From Anaerolineae bacterium (GTDB taxonomy: Bacteria; Chloroflexota; Anaerolineae; Aggregatilineales; Phototrophicaceae): a DNA stretch of 64,000 nucleotides. This document shows, piece by piece, positions 35,780 to 45,191 of this stretch. Position 1 is the first letter of the stretch; each line of letters begins with the position of its first letter. The notes under the pieces are model-generated. The model had not been told where the DNA came from. It saw nothing but the letters and a program-made list of their open reading frames with translations, and did not search any database. The stretch covers positions 1 through 64,000 of the forward strand of contig JAIOHM010000036.1 in NCBI GenBank assembly GCA_019912965.1. The letters are read 5' to 3'. The position numbers were made by a program, and so were the translations under genes.

Positions 35780-37486
35780 ATGTTTAACACATTGCCTCAA
35801 AGTGCTCAGGAATTCATGAAATGGAACTGGGCACAGATCGAACCCTATTTTCTGGATTTGGAATCGCGGGAACTCAACGCCGCGAATGTGGATGCATGGC
35901 TGGCGGATTGGTCGCGCCTGACCGATTTGCTCTCCGAGGCGAATTCGCGCCTGTTCATCGCCACCACGCTGGATACGGCGGATAAAGCGGCTGAAAAGCG
36001 GTTCATTGATTATCTGGAACAAATCATTGAACCGCACGAGCCGCACGAACAAAAGCTGCGTGAAAAACTGCTGGCAAGCGGTCTTGAGCCGGAAGGTTTT
36101 GAAGTGCCGTTACGGGCTATCCGCGCTGATGTAGCCCTGTTCCGCGAGGCCAATATTCCGCTGTTCACCCAGGAAAAGAAACTGAGCAACGAGTATGAAG
36201 CGGTGATTGGCGCACAGGCAGTCATCTGGGAAGGCGAAGAACGCACTTTACCCCGGATGCGCCCACTGTATCAGAACGCCGACCGGGCTGTTCGTGAAAA
36301 AGCGATGCGGTTAGTGCTGGAACGGCAGTTCGCAGACCGCGAGAAGATCAACAGCTATTGGCAGCAGTTGTTTGGAATTCGTGCTCAACAGGCAGCCAAT
36401 GCAGGTTTCAGCGATTACCGCACCTTTCGCTGGCAGGTGATGGGACGCTTTGACTACACCCCGGAGGATTGCCAGCAGTTCCGTGATGCCATCGAGCAAA
36501 CGGTTGTTCCGGCAGCGGTGCGGATTTATGAACGGCGGCGTCAGCATTTGGGTTACGATACCCTGCGCCCGTGGGATTTGGATGTTGACCCGCTGGGGCG
36601 CGAACCCCTGCGCCCGTTCACGGTGGTGGCTGATCTGGAAAGCAAAACCGAAGCTATTTTCCGCCGGGTAGACCCGCAGTTGGGCGAACATTTCGCCACC
36701 ATGCGGCGCGAAAATCTGCTCGATCTGGAAAACCGTAAGGGCAAAGCGGCGGGCGGTTATCAGGAAGATTTGGCAGCCATCAAGCGCCCCTTCATCTTTA
36801 TGAACGCGGTCGGTTTGCAGGATGATGTGCAAACCATGCTGCACGAGGGCGGACACGCTTTCCATACTTTTGAGAGCATCGGCTTGCTCTATAACGCCCA
36901 GCGCCATTTCGGGGCGGAAATCGCGGAAGTGGCGTCGATGGCAATGGAACTTTTGGCCGCGCCCTATCTGGCAGAATCAGAAGGCGGCTTTTACAGCGAG
37001 GCAGATGCGGCACGGGCACGCATCGAAAAGCTGGAAGAAATGATTCTGTTCTGGCCGTACATGGCCGTGGTGGATGGCTTCCAGCATTGGGTCTATACCC
37101 ACGCGGCAGATGCCACCGACCCGGCAAAATGTGACGCGGCTTGGGGCGAACTGTGGGGCCGCTTCATGAAAGGTGTGGATTGGAGCGGTCTGGACGATTT
37201 CAGGGTGACGGGTTGGCAGCGCAAGATGCATATTTTCAGCGACCCGTTCTACTATGTGGATTATGGTTTAGCGCAGATGGGCGCGGTACAAATCTGGAAA
37301 AGTGCGTTGAACGATCAGACTGCGGCTGTCAAGCAGTACCGCGCGGGCTTGGCGCTGGGTGGCACGCGGACGCTGCCGGAACTTTATGCGGCGACCGGAG
37401 CGCGATTCGCTTTCGATGCCGGGACGCTGGGCGAACTGATAGTCCTGATCGAACAAACACTTGAAGCACTGGAAGCCAAGACCTAA
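35780..37486 (+). CDS. M3-family oligoendopeptidase, second of tandem pair
   Basis: A 568-residue paralogue of the preceding gene, collinear over its whole length. Zinc site: His355, Glu356 and His359 in HEGGHAFH. The C-terminal half, with FYYVDYGLAQ and YRAGLALGGTRTLPELYAATGA, is the most conserved. AAGGAGTATCT precedes ATG, with only nine bases after the previous stop, so the two are one operon. The core is conserved and the N-terminal 200 residues diverge more, a pattern of subfunctional rather than fresh duplication. A terminator follows. Confidence 0.92.
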   Translation: MFNTLPQSAQEFMKWNWAQIEPYFLDLESRELNAANVDAWLADWSRLTDLLSEANSRLFIATTLDTADKAAEKRFIDYLEQIIEPHEPHEQKLREKLLASGLEPEGFEVPLRAIRADVALFREANIPLFTQEKKLSNEYEAVIGAQAVIWEGEERTLPRMRPLYQNADRAVREKAMRLVLERQFADREKINSYWQQLFGIRAQQAANAGFSDYRTFRWQVMGRFDYTPEDCQQFRDAIEQTVVPAAVRIYERRRQHLGYDTLRPWDLDVDPLGREPLRPFTVVADLESKTEAIFRRVDPQLGEHFATMRRENLLDLENRKGKAAGGYQEDLAAIKRPFIFMNAVGLQDDVQTMLHEGGHAFHTFESIGLLYNAQRHFGAEIAEVASMAMELLAAPYLAESEGGFYSEADAARARIEKLEEMILFWPYMAVVDGFQHWVYTHAADATDPAKCDAAWGELWGRFMKGVDWSGLDDFRVTGWQRKMHIFSDPFYYVDYGLAQMGAVQIWKSALNDQTAAVKQYRAGLALGGTRTLPELYAATGARFAFDAGTLGELIVLIEQTLEALEAKT

Positions 37487-37511
37487 AACCCCAAGCCTAT
37501 GTAAAAACAGC

Positions 37512-37534
37512 AGGGCGAGAAATTCTCTCGCCCT
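37512..37534. terminator. Terminator hairpin between convergent genes
   Basis: AGGGCGAGA, an AATTC loop and TCTCGCCCT make a perfect 9-bp stem. The M3 operon ends on one side and a membrane protein gene on the other, so it can serve both strands. Confidence 0.8.
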
Positions 37535-37542
37535 CTTGATTC

Positions 37543-38043
37543 CTAGAGAATCATCGCCAGCACAGCCAGCGGCAGGCTGAACACGGTGCAGATGACGATG
37601 CCCTTGAGGAAGTTTTTGAACTGCATCGACATATCCGCCAGCAGATATTCCATACCTTCCGCGCCGGGTGGGATAGCGAATTTGGGTTTCATCACCGTCA
37701 AAATCAGCCAGTCGAGCACCACCGCATCGAACAGGTTGAAGATATGGGCGATCAAGGCGATGTGCAGGTACGCCGTCAGGAAATCGATACTGCCCCCATT
37801 CGCCAGTTTGAGCTGCACAGCCGAATAGACCGGGAAGCCGAACATCAGTAGCATGAAGGGGATCATCAGGATGTATTGATCGCGCTTTTCACGTGGTGTC
37901 ACTGGTGGAAGTTTGGCACGGATTTCCGCCGGGAAATCCTGCAACCACAGGCGCGGGTTGTAGTACAGCGACGCCATAATGAGCAATCCGAGCGCTAGAC
38001 TGAGCAGCGAACCGTCGATGAGAATCCGTTGGATGGAGAGCAT
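37543..38043 (-). CDS. Unknown four-helix membrane protein
   Basis: A 166-residue membrane protein with four hydrophobic segments: GSLLSLALGLLIMASLYY, YILMIPFMLLMFGFPVYSAV, AYLHIALIAHIFNLFDAVVL and LKGIVICTVFSLPLAVLAMIL. A cytoplasmic loop contains PAEIRAKLPPVTPREKRDQ and later PGAEGMEYLLADMSMQFKNF. I do not recognise the family. No partner is close: it is between the M3 operon and elp3, on the minus strand alone. AAGGAGATTAAA precedes the ATG. Confidence 0.6.
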   Translation of the reverse strand: MLSIQRILIDGSLLSLALGLLIMASLYYNPRLWLQDFPAEIRAKLPPVTPREKRDQYILMIPFMLLMFGFPVYSAVQLKLANGGSIDFLTAYLHIALIAHIFNLFDAVVLDWLILTVMKPKFAIPPGAEGMEYLLADMSMQFKNFLKGIVICTVFSLPLAVLAMIL

Positions 38044-38164
38044 TTTTAATCTCCTTATTTTACTTGTATAATCCTGATTTTAGCTTGGTCTAAATATTTA
38101 CACATCCGTCTTTTGGCTGATTTTTGATAGAATGCGGAGTGAAACGATATTTTGTTGGAGTCTC

Positions 38165-39985
38165 ATGTCACACCGGGAAACGATTGATCTTGAAGCACAC
38201 CGCGCGCCGCTGCTGACCATTTTGCGGCAGTTAGTGACGAATCCTGAGCTGACGCGCCAGGAACTTGACCAACTGCTGCGCGAATATCCCAAAGGCCGCG
38301 ACGGAATCTACAGCCGTGACGAGTTGATTTCGGCGTACCGGGCGTTCGCGGGCGGGGATGATCTGCCACCGTATGACGCGGGCGTGCTGGAACGCTTGCG
38401 GCGCAAACCCGTGCGTACCAGTTCCGGCGTGACGCCTGTGACCGTTTTGACGAAGCCGTTCCCGTGTCCCGGCGAGTGTATCTTCTGCCCGAACGATGTG
38501 CGGATGCCAAAGAGTTATCTTTCGGATGAGCCGGGGGCGCAGCGGGCGGAACAAAACAGCTTTGACCCCTATTTGCAGACCTATACCCGGTTACAGAGCT
38601 ATCACAATACGGGGCATCCGACCGATAAACTGGAAATTATCATCCTCGGCGGTACATGGTCGTTTTACCCCGAAAGCTATCAAATCTGGTTCATCAAGCG
38701 GATTTTTGATGCGGCGCATGATTTCGGCCAAGGGATTGATCGACGGCAGGAAGTGGAGGATGCGCTGCTGGCGGTATCCCAACTGCATCCAGACCACAAC
38801 ACGATTACGGCGACGATTGATGGACGCAGCATTGTGCAGCGTTATAACGCGGTGGTGCAATCGGTCTACAAGGACGAAATGACCCGTTCGCGCGAGGTGG
38901 CAGACGCGATTGGGCGCGGCGAACGCCCCCGGTTGGTGGTGGACGAATACGCGACGTGGGAAGAACTGGAAGCGGTGCATCGGTTTAACGAAACCGCGCC
39001 GTGCCGCTGCGTGGGCTTAGTGATCGAGACGCGGCCTGACCACATCAGCGAGGAAGAAGTGCTGCGCGTGCGGCGGTTGGGCTGTACGAAGGTGCAGATC
39101 GGTTTCCAGAGTTTGAACGACAACGTGCTGCGGATGAATAAACGCGGGCATACGGTTGCGGCCACGCGGCGGGCGGTCAAGCTGATGCGGGCGGCGGGCT
39201 TCAAAATCCACGCGCACTGGATGCCGAATTTATACGGTTCGACGCCCGATGAGGATGTTGAAGATTATCGGCGGATGTTCGCTGACCCGGATTTCCGCCC
39301 GGATGAACTGAAGGTGTATCCGTGTTCGCTGATCGAAAGCGCGGAATTGATGCAGCGGTATCAGGATGGAACGTGGAAGCCGTACACCCATGATGAACTG
39401 CTCCACGTATTAACCGAGTCGTTCATGCTGACACCGGAATACTGCCGCCTGACGCGGGTGATCCGGGATATTCCGTCAACGGATATTGTGGACGGCAATT
39501 TGATGACCAATTTCCGGCAGGTGGTGGAAGTTGCGCTGGCGAAACGCGGCGAACGCAGCAGCGATATTCGGGCGCGGGAAGTGCGCTTCCGGCAGGTGGA
39601 GGCGGTGGAACTGCATCGGGACGAGATGGTTTATGAGTCCAGTTGGGGCGACGAAATCTTTTTGCAGTACATCACCGAGGAACGGGATATTGCCGGATTT
39701 TTACGGCTGTCGCTCCCGAAAGAAGCACCAATTACGGATGAACTGCTGGACGCGGCGATGATCCGCGAAGTCCATGTTTACGGGCAGTCGTTGGAGTTGG
39801 GCGAGGCAGCGACGGGTCGGGCGCAGCACGCGGGGTTGGGTAAACAGTTGATCGAACGGGCGTGTGAGATCGCGCGGGAACGGGGTTATAAACGGCTGGC
39901 GGTGATTTCGGCGATTGGGACGCGGGAGTATTACCGCAAGCGTGGGTTTGAGGATGGAGCGCTGTATCAGGTACGGAGCCTTTAG
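38165..39985 (+). CDS. elp3: Elp3-type tRNA uridine(34) acetyltransferase
   Basis: A 606-residue bacterial Elp3. The radical-SAM cluster is Cys101, Cys105 and Cys108 in FPCPGECIFCPND, followed by the family blocks IILGGTWSFYP, TATIDGRSIVQRYNAV, ETRPDHI, VQIGFQSLNDNVLRMNKRGH and IHAHWMPNLYGSTPDEDVED. The C-terminal lysine-acetyltransferase-like domain (about 460-606) ends with HAGLGKQLIERACEIARERGYKR and EYYRKRGFE. Elp3 adds a carboxymethyl group to U34 of tRNA using acetyl-CoA; the Dehalococcoides enzyme is a structural model. The ATG at 38165 has TTGGAG before it; the open frame begins 33 bases earlier. Its stop codon lies within a heptamer array. Confidence 0.95.
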   Translation: MSHRETIDLEAHRAPLLTILRQLVTNPELTRQELDQLLREYPKGRDGIYSRDELISAYRAFAGGDDLPPYDAGVLERLRRKPVRTSSGVTPVTVLTKPFPCPGECIFCPNDVRMPKSYLSDEPGAQRAEQNSFDPYLQTYTRLQSYHNTGHPTDKLEIIILGGTWSFYPESYQIWFIKRIFDAAHDFGQGIDRRQEVEDALLAVSQLHPDHNTITATIDGRSIVQRYNAVVQSVYKDEMTRSREVADAIGRGERPRLVVDEYATWEELEAVHRFNETAPCRCVGLVIETRPDHISEEEVLRVRRLGCTKVQIGFQSLNDNVLRMNKRGHTVAATRRAVKLMRAAGFKIHAHWMPNLYGSTPDEDVEDYRRMFADPDFRPDELKVYPCSLIESAELMQRYQDGTWKPYTHDELLHVLTESFMLTPEYCRLTRVIRDIPSTDIVDGNLMTNFRQVVEVALAKRGERSSDIRAREVRFRQVEAVELHRDEMVYESSWGDEIFLQYITEERDIAGFLRLSLPKEAPITDELLDAAMIREVHVYGQSLELGEAATGRAQHAGLGKQLIERACEIARERGYKRLAVISAIGTREYYRKRGFEDGALYQVRSL

Positions 39986-40143
39986 CTTTTAGCCTTCAAC
40001 CTTCAGGAAGTTTTCAGTTCACAGTTTACAGTTTACAGAAAATAAGGGAAGAGTGGCGGCGATGGCGGCGGCGGCGGCGATGGCGAAAATGGGTTTCGCC
40101 GCCACTCAGCCCTTAGCTTTTAGCCTTCAGCCTTCAGCCATGC
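39979..40143. repeat. Composite repeat: heptamers, nonamer hairpin, heptamers
   Basis: 39979-40038: TTAGCCT-like then TTTACAG-like heptamers, starting within the elp3 stop. Then AAAATAAGGGAAGAG, 40052-40106: repeated GGCGGCGAT nonamers closed by a perfect 11-bp inverted repeat AGTGGCGGCGA / TCGCCGCCACT, and again TTAGCTT/TTAGCCT/TCAGCCT heptamers to about 40143. The same order of parts, in part, recurs at 11438-11530 and 41150-41225. Confidence 0.85.
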
Positions 40144-40161
40144 ATTGCTCAAATTGCTGGG

Positions 40162-40968
40162 TTACGGCGAGTCGTAGACCCCGAATTGATAACTACGTAC
40201 CAGCGACAGCGTATCCCCTGACAAAATGTAGACCGTCGTTTTGCCCTCGGCATCCGGCCCAACATTGACCTGCCATTCTCCAGTTTCCAGCCTGTACAAC
40301 ACGATGTTGCCATCAGCGTTGGCGGTTACTTCGGTATTCGTGTCGGGAACCGGTGCTTGCTCCACATTTTCGGTAGGCACATACACTGTTAGTGTGCCAT
40401 CGGATGAATTATTGATTTCATAAACCTGAATGCCGCCCCCATCCGGTGTATAGACCACCGCTTCCGCACCTGGATCGTTATTTTCACGCCCATCCTGGAA
40501 AGCCGGTTCGTCGATATTGGGGCAGTTGGCGTCCTCGGTATTGGCTTCCATCGAGTCAACCAGAACAGCGTTATTCACCATCCACGCGGCGTAGTCATTT
40601 GGATCGCCATTGCCGGAATAGGGCGTCATGCCTGTCACCAGATCATAAATCCGAAGTTCGTAAGGCGCCGGTGGTACTTGTTGCAGGCTGGCGAGGGGAA
40701 CCATAAAAGCGTTTTCGCCGCCCTCTTCGGGCAGGTCAGCACTATAGTAAACCTCTATCCCTGCACCGTTGCCACCGACCAGAATGAAAGCGTAGGTATC
40801 CCTTCCGTTGAAGTCGGCATCTGTGAACGCTGTGTCGTATATGGCAAGCAGTTCATTGGTGTCGATCTGGAAGACTTTAAAACAAGCCTCAATTGCGGCG
40901 GCGGGTGTATAGAACCTAAACAGGCCGAATGCGAACAGAAGCACCAACGCAAATTTGATAGGTCGCAT
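40162..40968 (-). CDS. Secreted protein of unknown function
   Basis: A 268-residue exported protein. Residues 1-25 form a signal peptide (FALVLLFAFGLFRFYTPAAA). The mature part has a few cysteines, an acidic bias (NDPNDYAAWMVNNAVLVDSM, EDANCPNID) and a C-terminal beta-rich region with VTANADGNIVLYRLETGEWQVNV, resembling blades of a propeller or a surface-repeat domain. No family is recognised. Located alone on the minus strand between elp3 and the large STAND gene, with repeat-rich DNA on both sides. Confidence 0.65.
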   Translation of the reverse strand: MRPIKFALVLLFAFGLFRFYTPAAAIEACFKVFQIDTNELLAIYDTAFTDADFNGRDTYAFILVGGNGAGIEVYYSADLPEEGGENAFMVPLASLQQVPPAPYELRIYDLVTGMTPYSGNGDPNDYAAWMVNNAVLVDSMEANTEDANCPNIDEPAFQDGRENNDPGAEAVVYTPDGGGIQVYEINNSSDGTLTVYVPTENVEQAPVPDTNTEVTANADGNIVLYRLETGEWQVNVGPDAEGKTTVYILSGDTLSLVRSYQFGVYDSP

Positions 40969-41510
40969 CGTTTCACTTCCCCCTGAAAAGAGTTGTTTAA
41001 CCGAATCAATATTAGGCCTTGTGGGCTGGTTTCGTCAAGAGGAGTAACAGTATGACTAATGTTACGCAATACTCGCTTACGGGTAGTGGGCATAAGCCCC
41101 CTGTTCAGGCAGAAAATGTTTGTAAACTGCGTAATGTGAGCGGATGAATGAGGGAAAGTGGCGGCGGTGGCGAAAAAGGATTTGGCCGCCAAGAAGCCTT
41201 TAGCCATTAGCCTTCAGCCTTTAGTCAATACAGGAGCGTTTGCGTCACTTTTATGTCGCAGATGTCGTGGAAATGACAATGGCTGAGGGGAGATGTCGTC
41301 AATGTCGTCGTCGTCGTTGTCGGAACGGGTTTGTCGGACACGTATAGGTTGATAATGTGCGAGAAATGCGGCAAATGCGACACCGATTTTTGTGCATATT
41401 TCGCATTTTGGGAAGTTGCGTGGGGGCGTCCGGCCGCCCGGAAACCCCTACACGACCATCATAGAACAAAAGGGCTATGTAAGTCAAGTTCGGGTTTGGT
41501 TTGAAAGTGC
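40969..41510. repeat. 542-base repeat-rich spacer
   Basis: Nothing coding is supported; short frames across the repeats look spurious. It holds a nonamer hairpin of the GGCGGCGGT / GGCCGCCA type (about 41157-41192), TTAGCCA-type heptamers (41196-41226), a second copy of the GACAATGG..GAGGGGA-ATGTCGTCA element also seen at 11395 (about 41270-41320), an AAATGCGGC/AAATGCGAC hairpin with CGATTTTTG in its centre (about 41363-41412) and a GGGGGCG palindrome with ACCCCTAC (41421-41452). Confidence 0.75.
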
Positions 41511-44500
41511 CTATAGCTGTTTCGCAAACCACGCGGCGGTTTCCGCGATGTCCGCCCGATCAGGATACAGTTTGACCAGCAGTTCCAGATAGTTCAGTTC
41601 CATATCCAGGCTAGAAGCATCGCAATTGGCTGGCAGTGCCTGCTGGTAATGGTTGCGGGCAGCCTCACTCTGTCCCCGCATCAAGGCCAATTTCGCCAGC
41701 ACCCGCTGTCGTAGACAGATATCTTCCTGTTTAGCCTGTGCCAAAGCTTCGGTCTGTGCCCAATCCGGTTGGGGATCTGCACCGCGTATTTGCTGTATGA
41801 CAGCGTGCCAAAAAGCATCGTGAGGGCTTTGCGGAGCTAATTCAAGAGACCGATTCAGGTCTTGTGCTGCCGATGCATAATCCGTAATTTGCAGGTAAAT
41901 GAGCGCCCGGAAATAGGCATTGGCACTATCTTCGGGCTGAAACTTGATCGCATGGGTGATATCAATAAGTGCGGCTGCATAATCTTTCAAAGCATAATGG
42001 GTTCGCCCCCGCCAGTAGTGGTTGTTGCCATCCTCTGGCTGTAGCTCGATAGCCCGGCTGAAATCTGCTAAGGCTGCCGGATAGTCTTTCAAAGCATAAT
42101 GGGTTCGCCCCCGCCAGTAGTAGTTGTTGCCATCCCCCGGCAAAAGCTCAATAGCCCGGCTAAGGTCAGCTAAGGCCGCTGGATAGTTTTTCAATTCATG
42201 TTGTATAGCACCACGCCAATTGTAGTGGCTGCCATCCTCTGGCTGTAGCTCGATTGCCCGACTGAGATCTGCTAAGGCTGCCGGGTAATCCTGTAAATCG
42301 CTGTGGGTTCGCCCTCGCCAGAAATAGTTGTATCCATCTTTCGGCTGAAGCTCAATCGCGCGGCCTAAATCCGCTAAGGCTGCCGGGTAATCCTGCAACT
42401 CGCTGTGCATCCGTCCCCGCCAGAAGTAGTTGTCACCCTCCTCAGGCCGAAGCTCGACAGCCCGGCTGAAATCTGCTAAAGCGGCTGGGTAATCTTGCAG
42501 CTCACGGTGTGTAAACCCCCGCCAGTAGTAATGACTGCCATTTTCCGGTTGAAGCGCGACAGCCCGGTTGAAATCTGCTAAAGCGGCTGCATACTCTTGC
42601 AAAGCGTAATGGGTTCGCCCCCGCCAGTAGTAGTTACTGCCCTCCTCTGGCTGAAGCTCGACAAGCCGATTAAAATTCGTTAAAGCGGCTGCATACTCTT
42701 GCAACTCGTAATGCATTGTGCCGCACCAGTAGTAGTTACTGCCCTCCTCTGGCTGAAGCTCGATAACATGGTTGAAATCCGTTAAAGCGGCGGAGTAGTC
42801 CTGCAACTCGTAGTTTGTCAAACCACGCATGACATAGTTATAGCCACCTTCTGGCAAAAGCTCGATTGCCCGACTGAAATCCGGGAGTGCAGTCAAAAAG
42901 TCTTTCAAATCGTAGTGCGTCATTCCCCGCCAATAGTAGTTGTAGCCGTCCTCCGGTAGAAACACCACAGCCTGGTTGAAATCCGCTAAAGCAGATGCAT
43001 AGTCTTGCAACTCGCGGTGTGTTCCTCCCCGCCAATAGTAGTTGCTGCCATCCTCCGGCTGAAGTTCGATTGCACGGCTAAAATCTGTTAATGCGGCTGG
43101 GTAGTTTTTCTGTTGATAGTGTGTCCGCCCCCGCCAGTAGTAGTTGTCACCCTCCTCCGGCTGTAGCTCGATGGCACGGCTGAAATCTGATAGGGAATTG
43201 GTGGGGTTTTCGCTCCAATAATGTGCTCGCCCACGATTCCAAAATGCAAGTGCCTGCATTTCCGGGGGAAAAGGTTTTATATTATCAATCAGTGCATCCA
43301 GCATGGGGGTAGCCTGCTTATAATCATCTGCATTCCACGCAATCATGCCATCAGTGATTTTGTTCCCCCAGACGATAATGTCGGCTTCTTCGAGGGCTTC
43401 ACCCGCTGCCCGCACGGTTTCCCCCAATGCCTTGTCATACTCAGCCGGAGAACCGGAATCGAAGGTATCCAATATACAAGCAACCCAGACATCAGTCGCG
43501 CCGCGCCCTTTGGCACAGATAAGGTGGTACAGCCATTCGAGGTTGTAATACTGCCAGCGTTCGTCATACAGGCCATCTTTTAATTCCAACTTGAGCGAAT
43601 CGCGTTCGGCGGCGTAATAATCAGCCAGTTTGGTGTGCATCTCCTGCCAGCGGCGGCGGCTTTCCTGACGGCGCTGGCGTAGAATCAACTTACGGACGAC
43701 ATCATGATAAGCCCAGCCGGATTCAACTTTCTGGCTGACGAAGGACATGCCGCGCACAAAGTCGAACATGGGTGCGGACTGTTCCTCGCCCAGCAAAACC
43801 ATGACCACATCCAGATTCAACGCGCGCGGTAAGGCACAGGCCAGCACCGCCTGCCGCTGGACTTCTTCCCCCACCCATTTCAAAAAGCGGTCGATGGCCT
43901 CACCTGTCGGGTCGCCTAACTGGTCGGGATCATCCGGGACGCGGTTCGCCAGCGTGGTCAGCATCACCGGAACGCGCCCACTGAGTTTGAGGATAATTTC
44001 GATGGCGCTCTCGTCGGTGATGTTCTGTTTGGTCAGGTATTCGCGGGCTTCAGCTTCAGTGAAGGGTTCGAGGCGGATGGTTTCCAGAAAGGGTTCAATG
44101 ACCTCGCTCATCCAACCCTGACCGAGTTCATAGCGCCCCGCCATGACCAGCAGCACATCCAGCGCCAGATCGCCATATTTGCCTTCTAATAGATCGCGCA
44201 GCCAGCCATCCAGATAGTCGATGGTTTTCTCGTAAGTATCGAAGAACAACGCCACCGAAGTGCGGTCGGCAATGTTGGAAAGGCTTTCGACGAACAGCGG
44301 CGTCAGCACTTCGACGGGTTCCAGCACCAAACGGGCTTCGTCCTTGCTGCCCAATTTACGGGCGACAAAATCGGCAAATTCGGTGGATTTTTCGACGATA
44401 AAATCTTCGCCCACCAAACCCATCGCCAAGCCGCCCGCGACAGGCACTTGCTTGATGAACTCAACGCCGATGCGTCCACCGGCTTTACCGACGGCGGCTG

Positions 44501-44891
44501 CAAAACCTTTGGGACGTTCGGGGTCGGCATCAATCTCGTTTTTGCGCTGGCGGTAGGTTTTGTAACGGTCGGTGAAAGCCTTCAGGGAATGCCCCTGCTT
44601 TTCCAGTTCATCCGCCAGTGCGCTCATCACGCCGAGGACGCTGGGTGATGTGAATTCATCCACACCAGCAGCAGCATATTTCATCTCGGTCACAATGGTT
44701 CGGTAGCGGCGTAAAAGCGTAGTCTTGCCAATGCCGCCCTCGCCGCACACCATCCAGATCAATTTACGTCCCTCGGATTCTGGCGGACGTTCCAGATTGC
44801 GGCGGAAGTTATCCAGTGCTTGTTGGCGTCCGGCAAAGACTTCCTGAGAACGCTGGCGGGCAAGTTCGCGGCGGGTGGGGCGTCGGTTCAT
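41511..44891 (-). CDS. STAND (NB-ARC-like) ATPase with 14 TPR repeats
   Basis: A 1126-residue protein. A short basic N-terminus leads to a P-loop ATPase: Walker A GEGGIGKTT at 50-58 and Walker B VALFFDTYEK at about 213-222, then a helical region resembling the winged-helix part of STAND proteins (ACALPRALNLDVVMVLLGEE, WAYHDVVRKLILRQ). A linker is followed by TPRs from about 550 to 1025, 14 units of exactly 34 residues (RG.THY.L.DY.AAL.DFSRAIEL.PEDG.N), then a shorter helical end. No nuclease, TIR or other effector domain is seen, so a separate effector is needed or the ATPase is the effector. STAND-TPR proteins sense ligands, including phage proteins in Avs systems. Confidence 0.87.
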   Translation of the reverse strand: MNRRPTRRELARQRSQEVFAGRQQALDNFRRNLERPPESEGRKLIWMVCGEGGIGKTTLLRRYRTIVTEMKYAAAGVDEFTSPSVLGVMSALADELEKQGHSLKAFTDRYKTYRQRKNEIDADPERPKGFAAAVGKAGGRIGVEFIKQVPVAGGLAMGLVGEDFIVEKSTEFADFVARKLGSKDEARLVLEPVEVLTPLFVESLSNIADRTSVALFFDTYEKTIDYLDGWLRDLLEGKYGDLALDVLLVMAGRYELGQGWMSEVIEPFLETIRLEPFTEAEAREYLTKQNITDESAIEIILKLSGRVPVMLTTLANRVPDDPDQLGDPTGEAIDRFLKWVGEEVQRQAVLACALPRALNLDVVMVLLGEEQSAPMFDFVRGMSFVSQKVESGWAYHDVVRKLILRQRRQESRRRWQEMHTKLADYYAAERDSLKLELKDGLYDERWQYYNLEWLYHLICAKGRGATDVWVACILDTFDSGSPAEYDKALGETVRAAGEALEEADIIVWGNKITDGMIAWNADDYKQATPMLDALIDNIKPFPPEMQALAFWNRGRAHYWSENPTNSLSDFSRAIELQPEEGDNYYWRGRTHYQQKNYPAALTDFSRAIELQPEDGSNYYWRGGTHRELQDYASALADFNQAVVFLPEDGYNYYWRGMTHYDLKDFLTALPDFSRAIELLPEGGYNYVMRGLTNYELQDYSAALTDFNHVIELQPEEGSNYYWCGTMHYELQEYAAALTNFNRLVELQPEEGSNYYWRGRTHYALQEYAAALADFNRAVALQPENGSHYYWRGFTHRELQDYPAALADFSRAVELRPEEGDNYFWRGRMHSELQDYPAALADLGRAIELQPKDGYNYFWRGRTHSDLQDYPAALADLSRAIELQPEDGSHYNWRGAIQHELKNYPAALADLSRAIELLPGDGNNYYWRGRTHYALKDYPAALADFSRAIELQPEDGNNHYWRGRTHYALKDYAAALIDITHAIKFQPEDSANAYFRALIYLQITDYASAAQDLNRSLELAPQSPHDAFWHAVIQQIRGADPQPDWAQTEALAQAKQEDICLRQRVLAKLALMRGQSEAARNHYQQALPANCDASSLDMELNYLELLVKLYPDRADIAETAAWFAKQL
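41817..43244 (-). repeat. In-frame tandem repeat of 14 x 102 bp (TPR units)
   Basis: The TPR region of the STAND gene at DNA level: each unit is 102 bases with no insertion or deletion between units. Neighbouring units share long near-identical stretches (for example the two units around 41990-42180), which points to duplication or gene conversion within the gene. Copy number is likely to vary between strains. Confidence 0.85.
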
Positions 44892-45191
44892 GGATAAAGT
44901 ATCCTTTGGCAGCGCATAACAACAATATTATCGCATGAAATCGGACAATCGGATAATTAAAAAAGGGCTTCGTTCGCGCGGTAGTTGAAATGCAGTTCGT
45001 GAGTGGTTCAGAGACGGTTCGTAATCCGCGTAATAATCACCTGATACCCCCTGTTTATCAGGTCACAAAAATGGGCGGAATGTAATACACACTTATGCTG
45101 TTGTGGGCAGGTCATTATCGGTTTACACTAAACGCACCTGAATGTGGATAAGGGATGCGGTCAGCACTGCCCCCTAAACGAAAGGCGTGAT
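44892..45191. other. 300-base spacer, one hairpin
   Basis: Divergent upstream region for the STAND gene and the LLM oxidoreductase. It contains a perfect 8-bp inverted repeat ACCTGATA / TATCAGGT at 45039-45063 with a C-rich loop, and no reading frame worth calling. The hairpin may be regulatory or a decayed repeat; promoters for both genes must lie here. Confidence 0.45.

Noticed and set aside
40755..41207. 150-codon minus-strand frame covering a repeat-rich spacer
   Set aside because: It overlaps the start of the secreted protein gene and runs through repeat DNA; no ribosome site or family pattern.
41817..43244. Regular 102-bp repeat taken as a non-coding satellite or CRISPR-like array
   Set aside because: It is in frame throughout and translates into clean 34-residue TPR units inside a long open gene.
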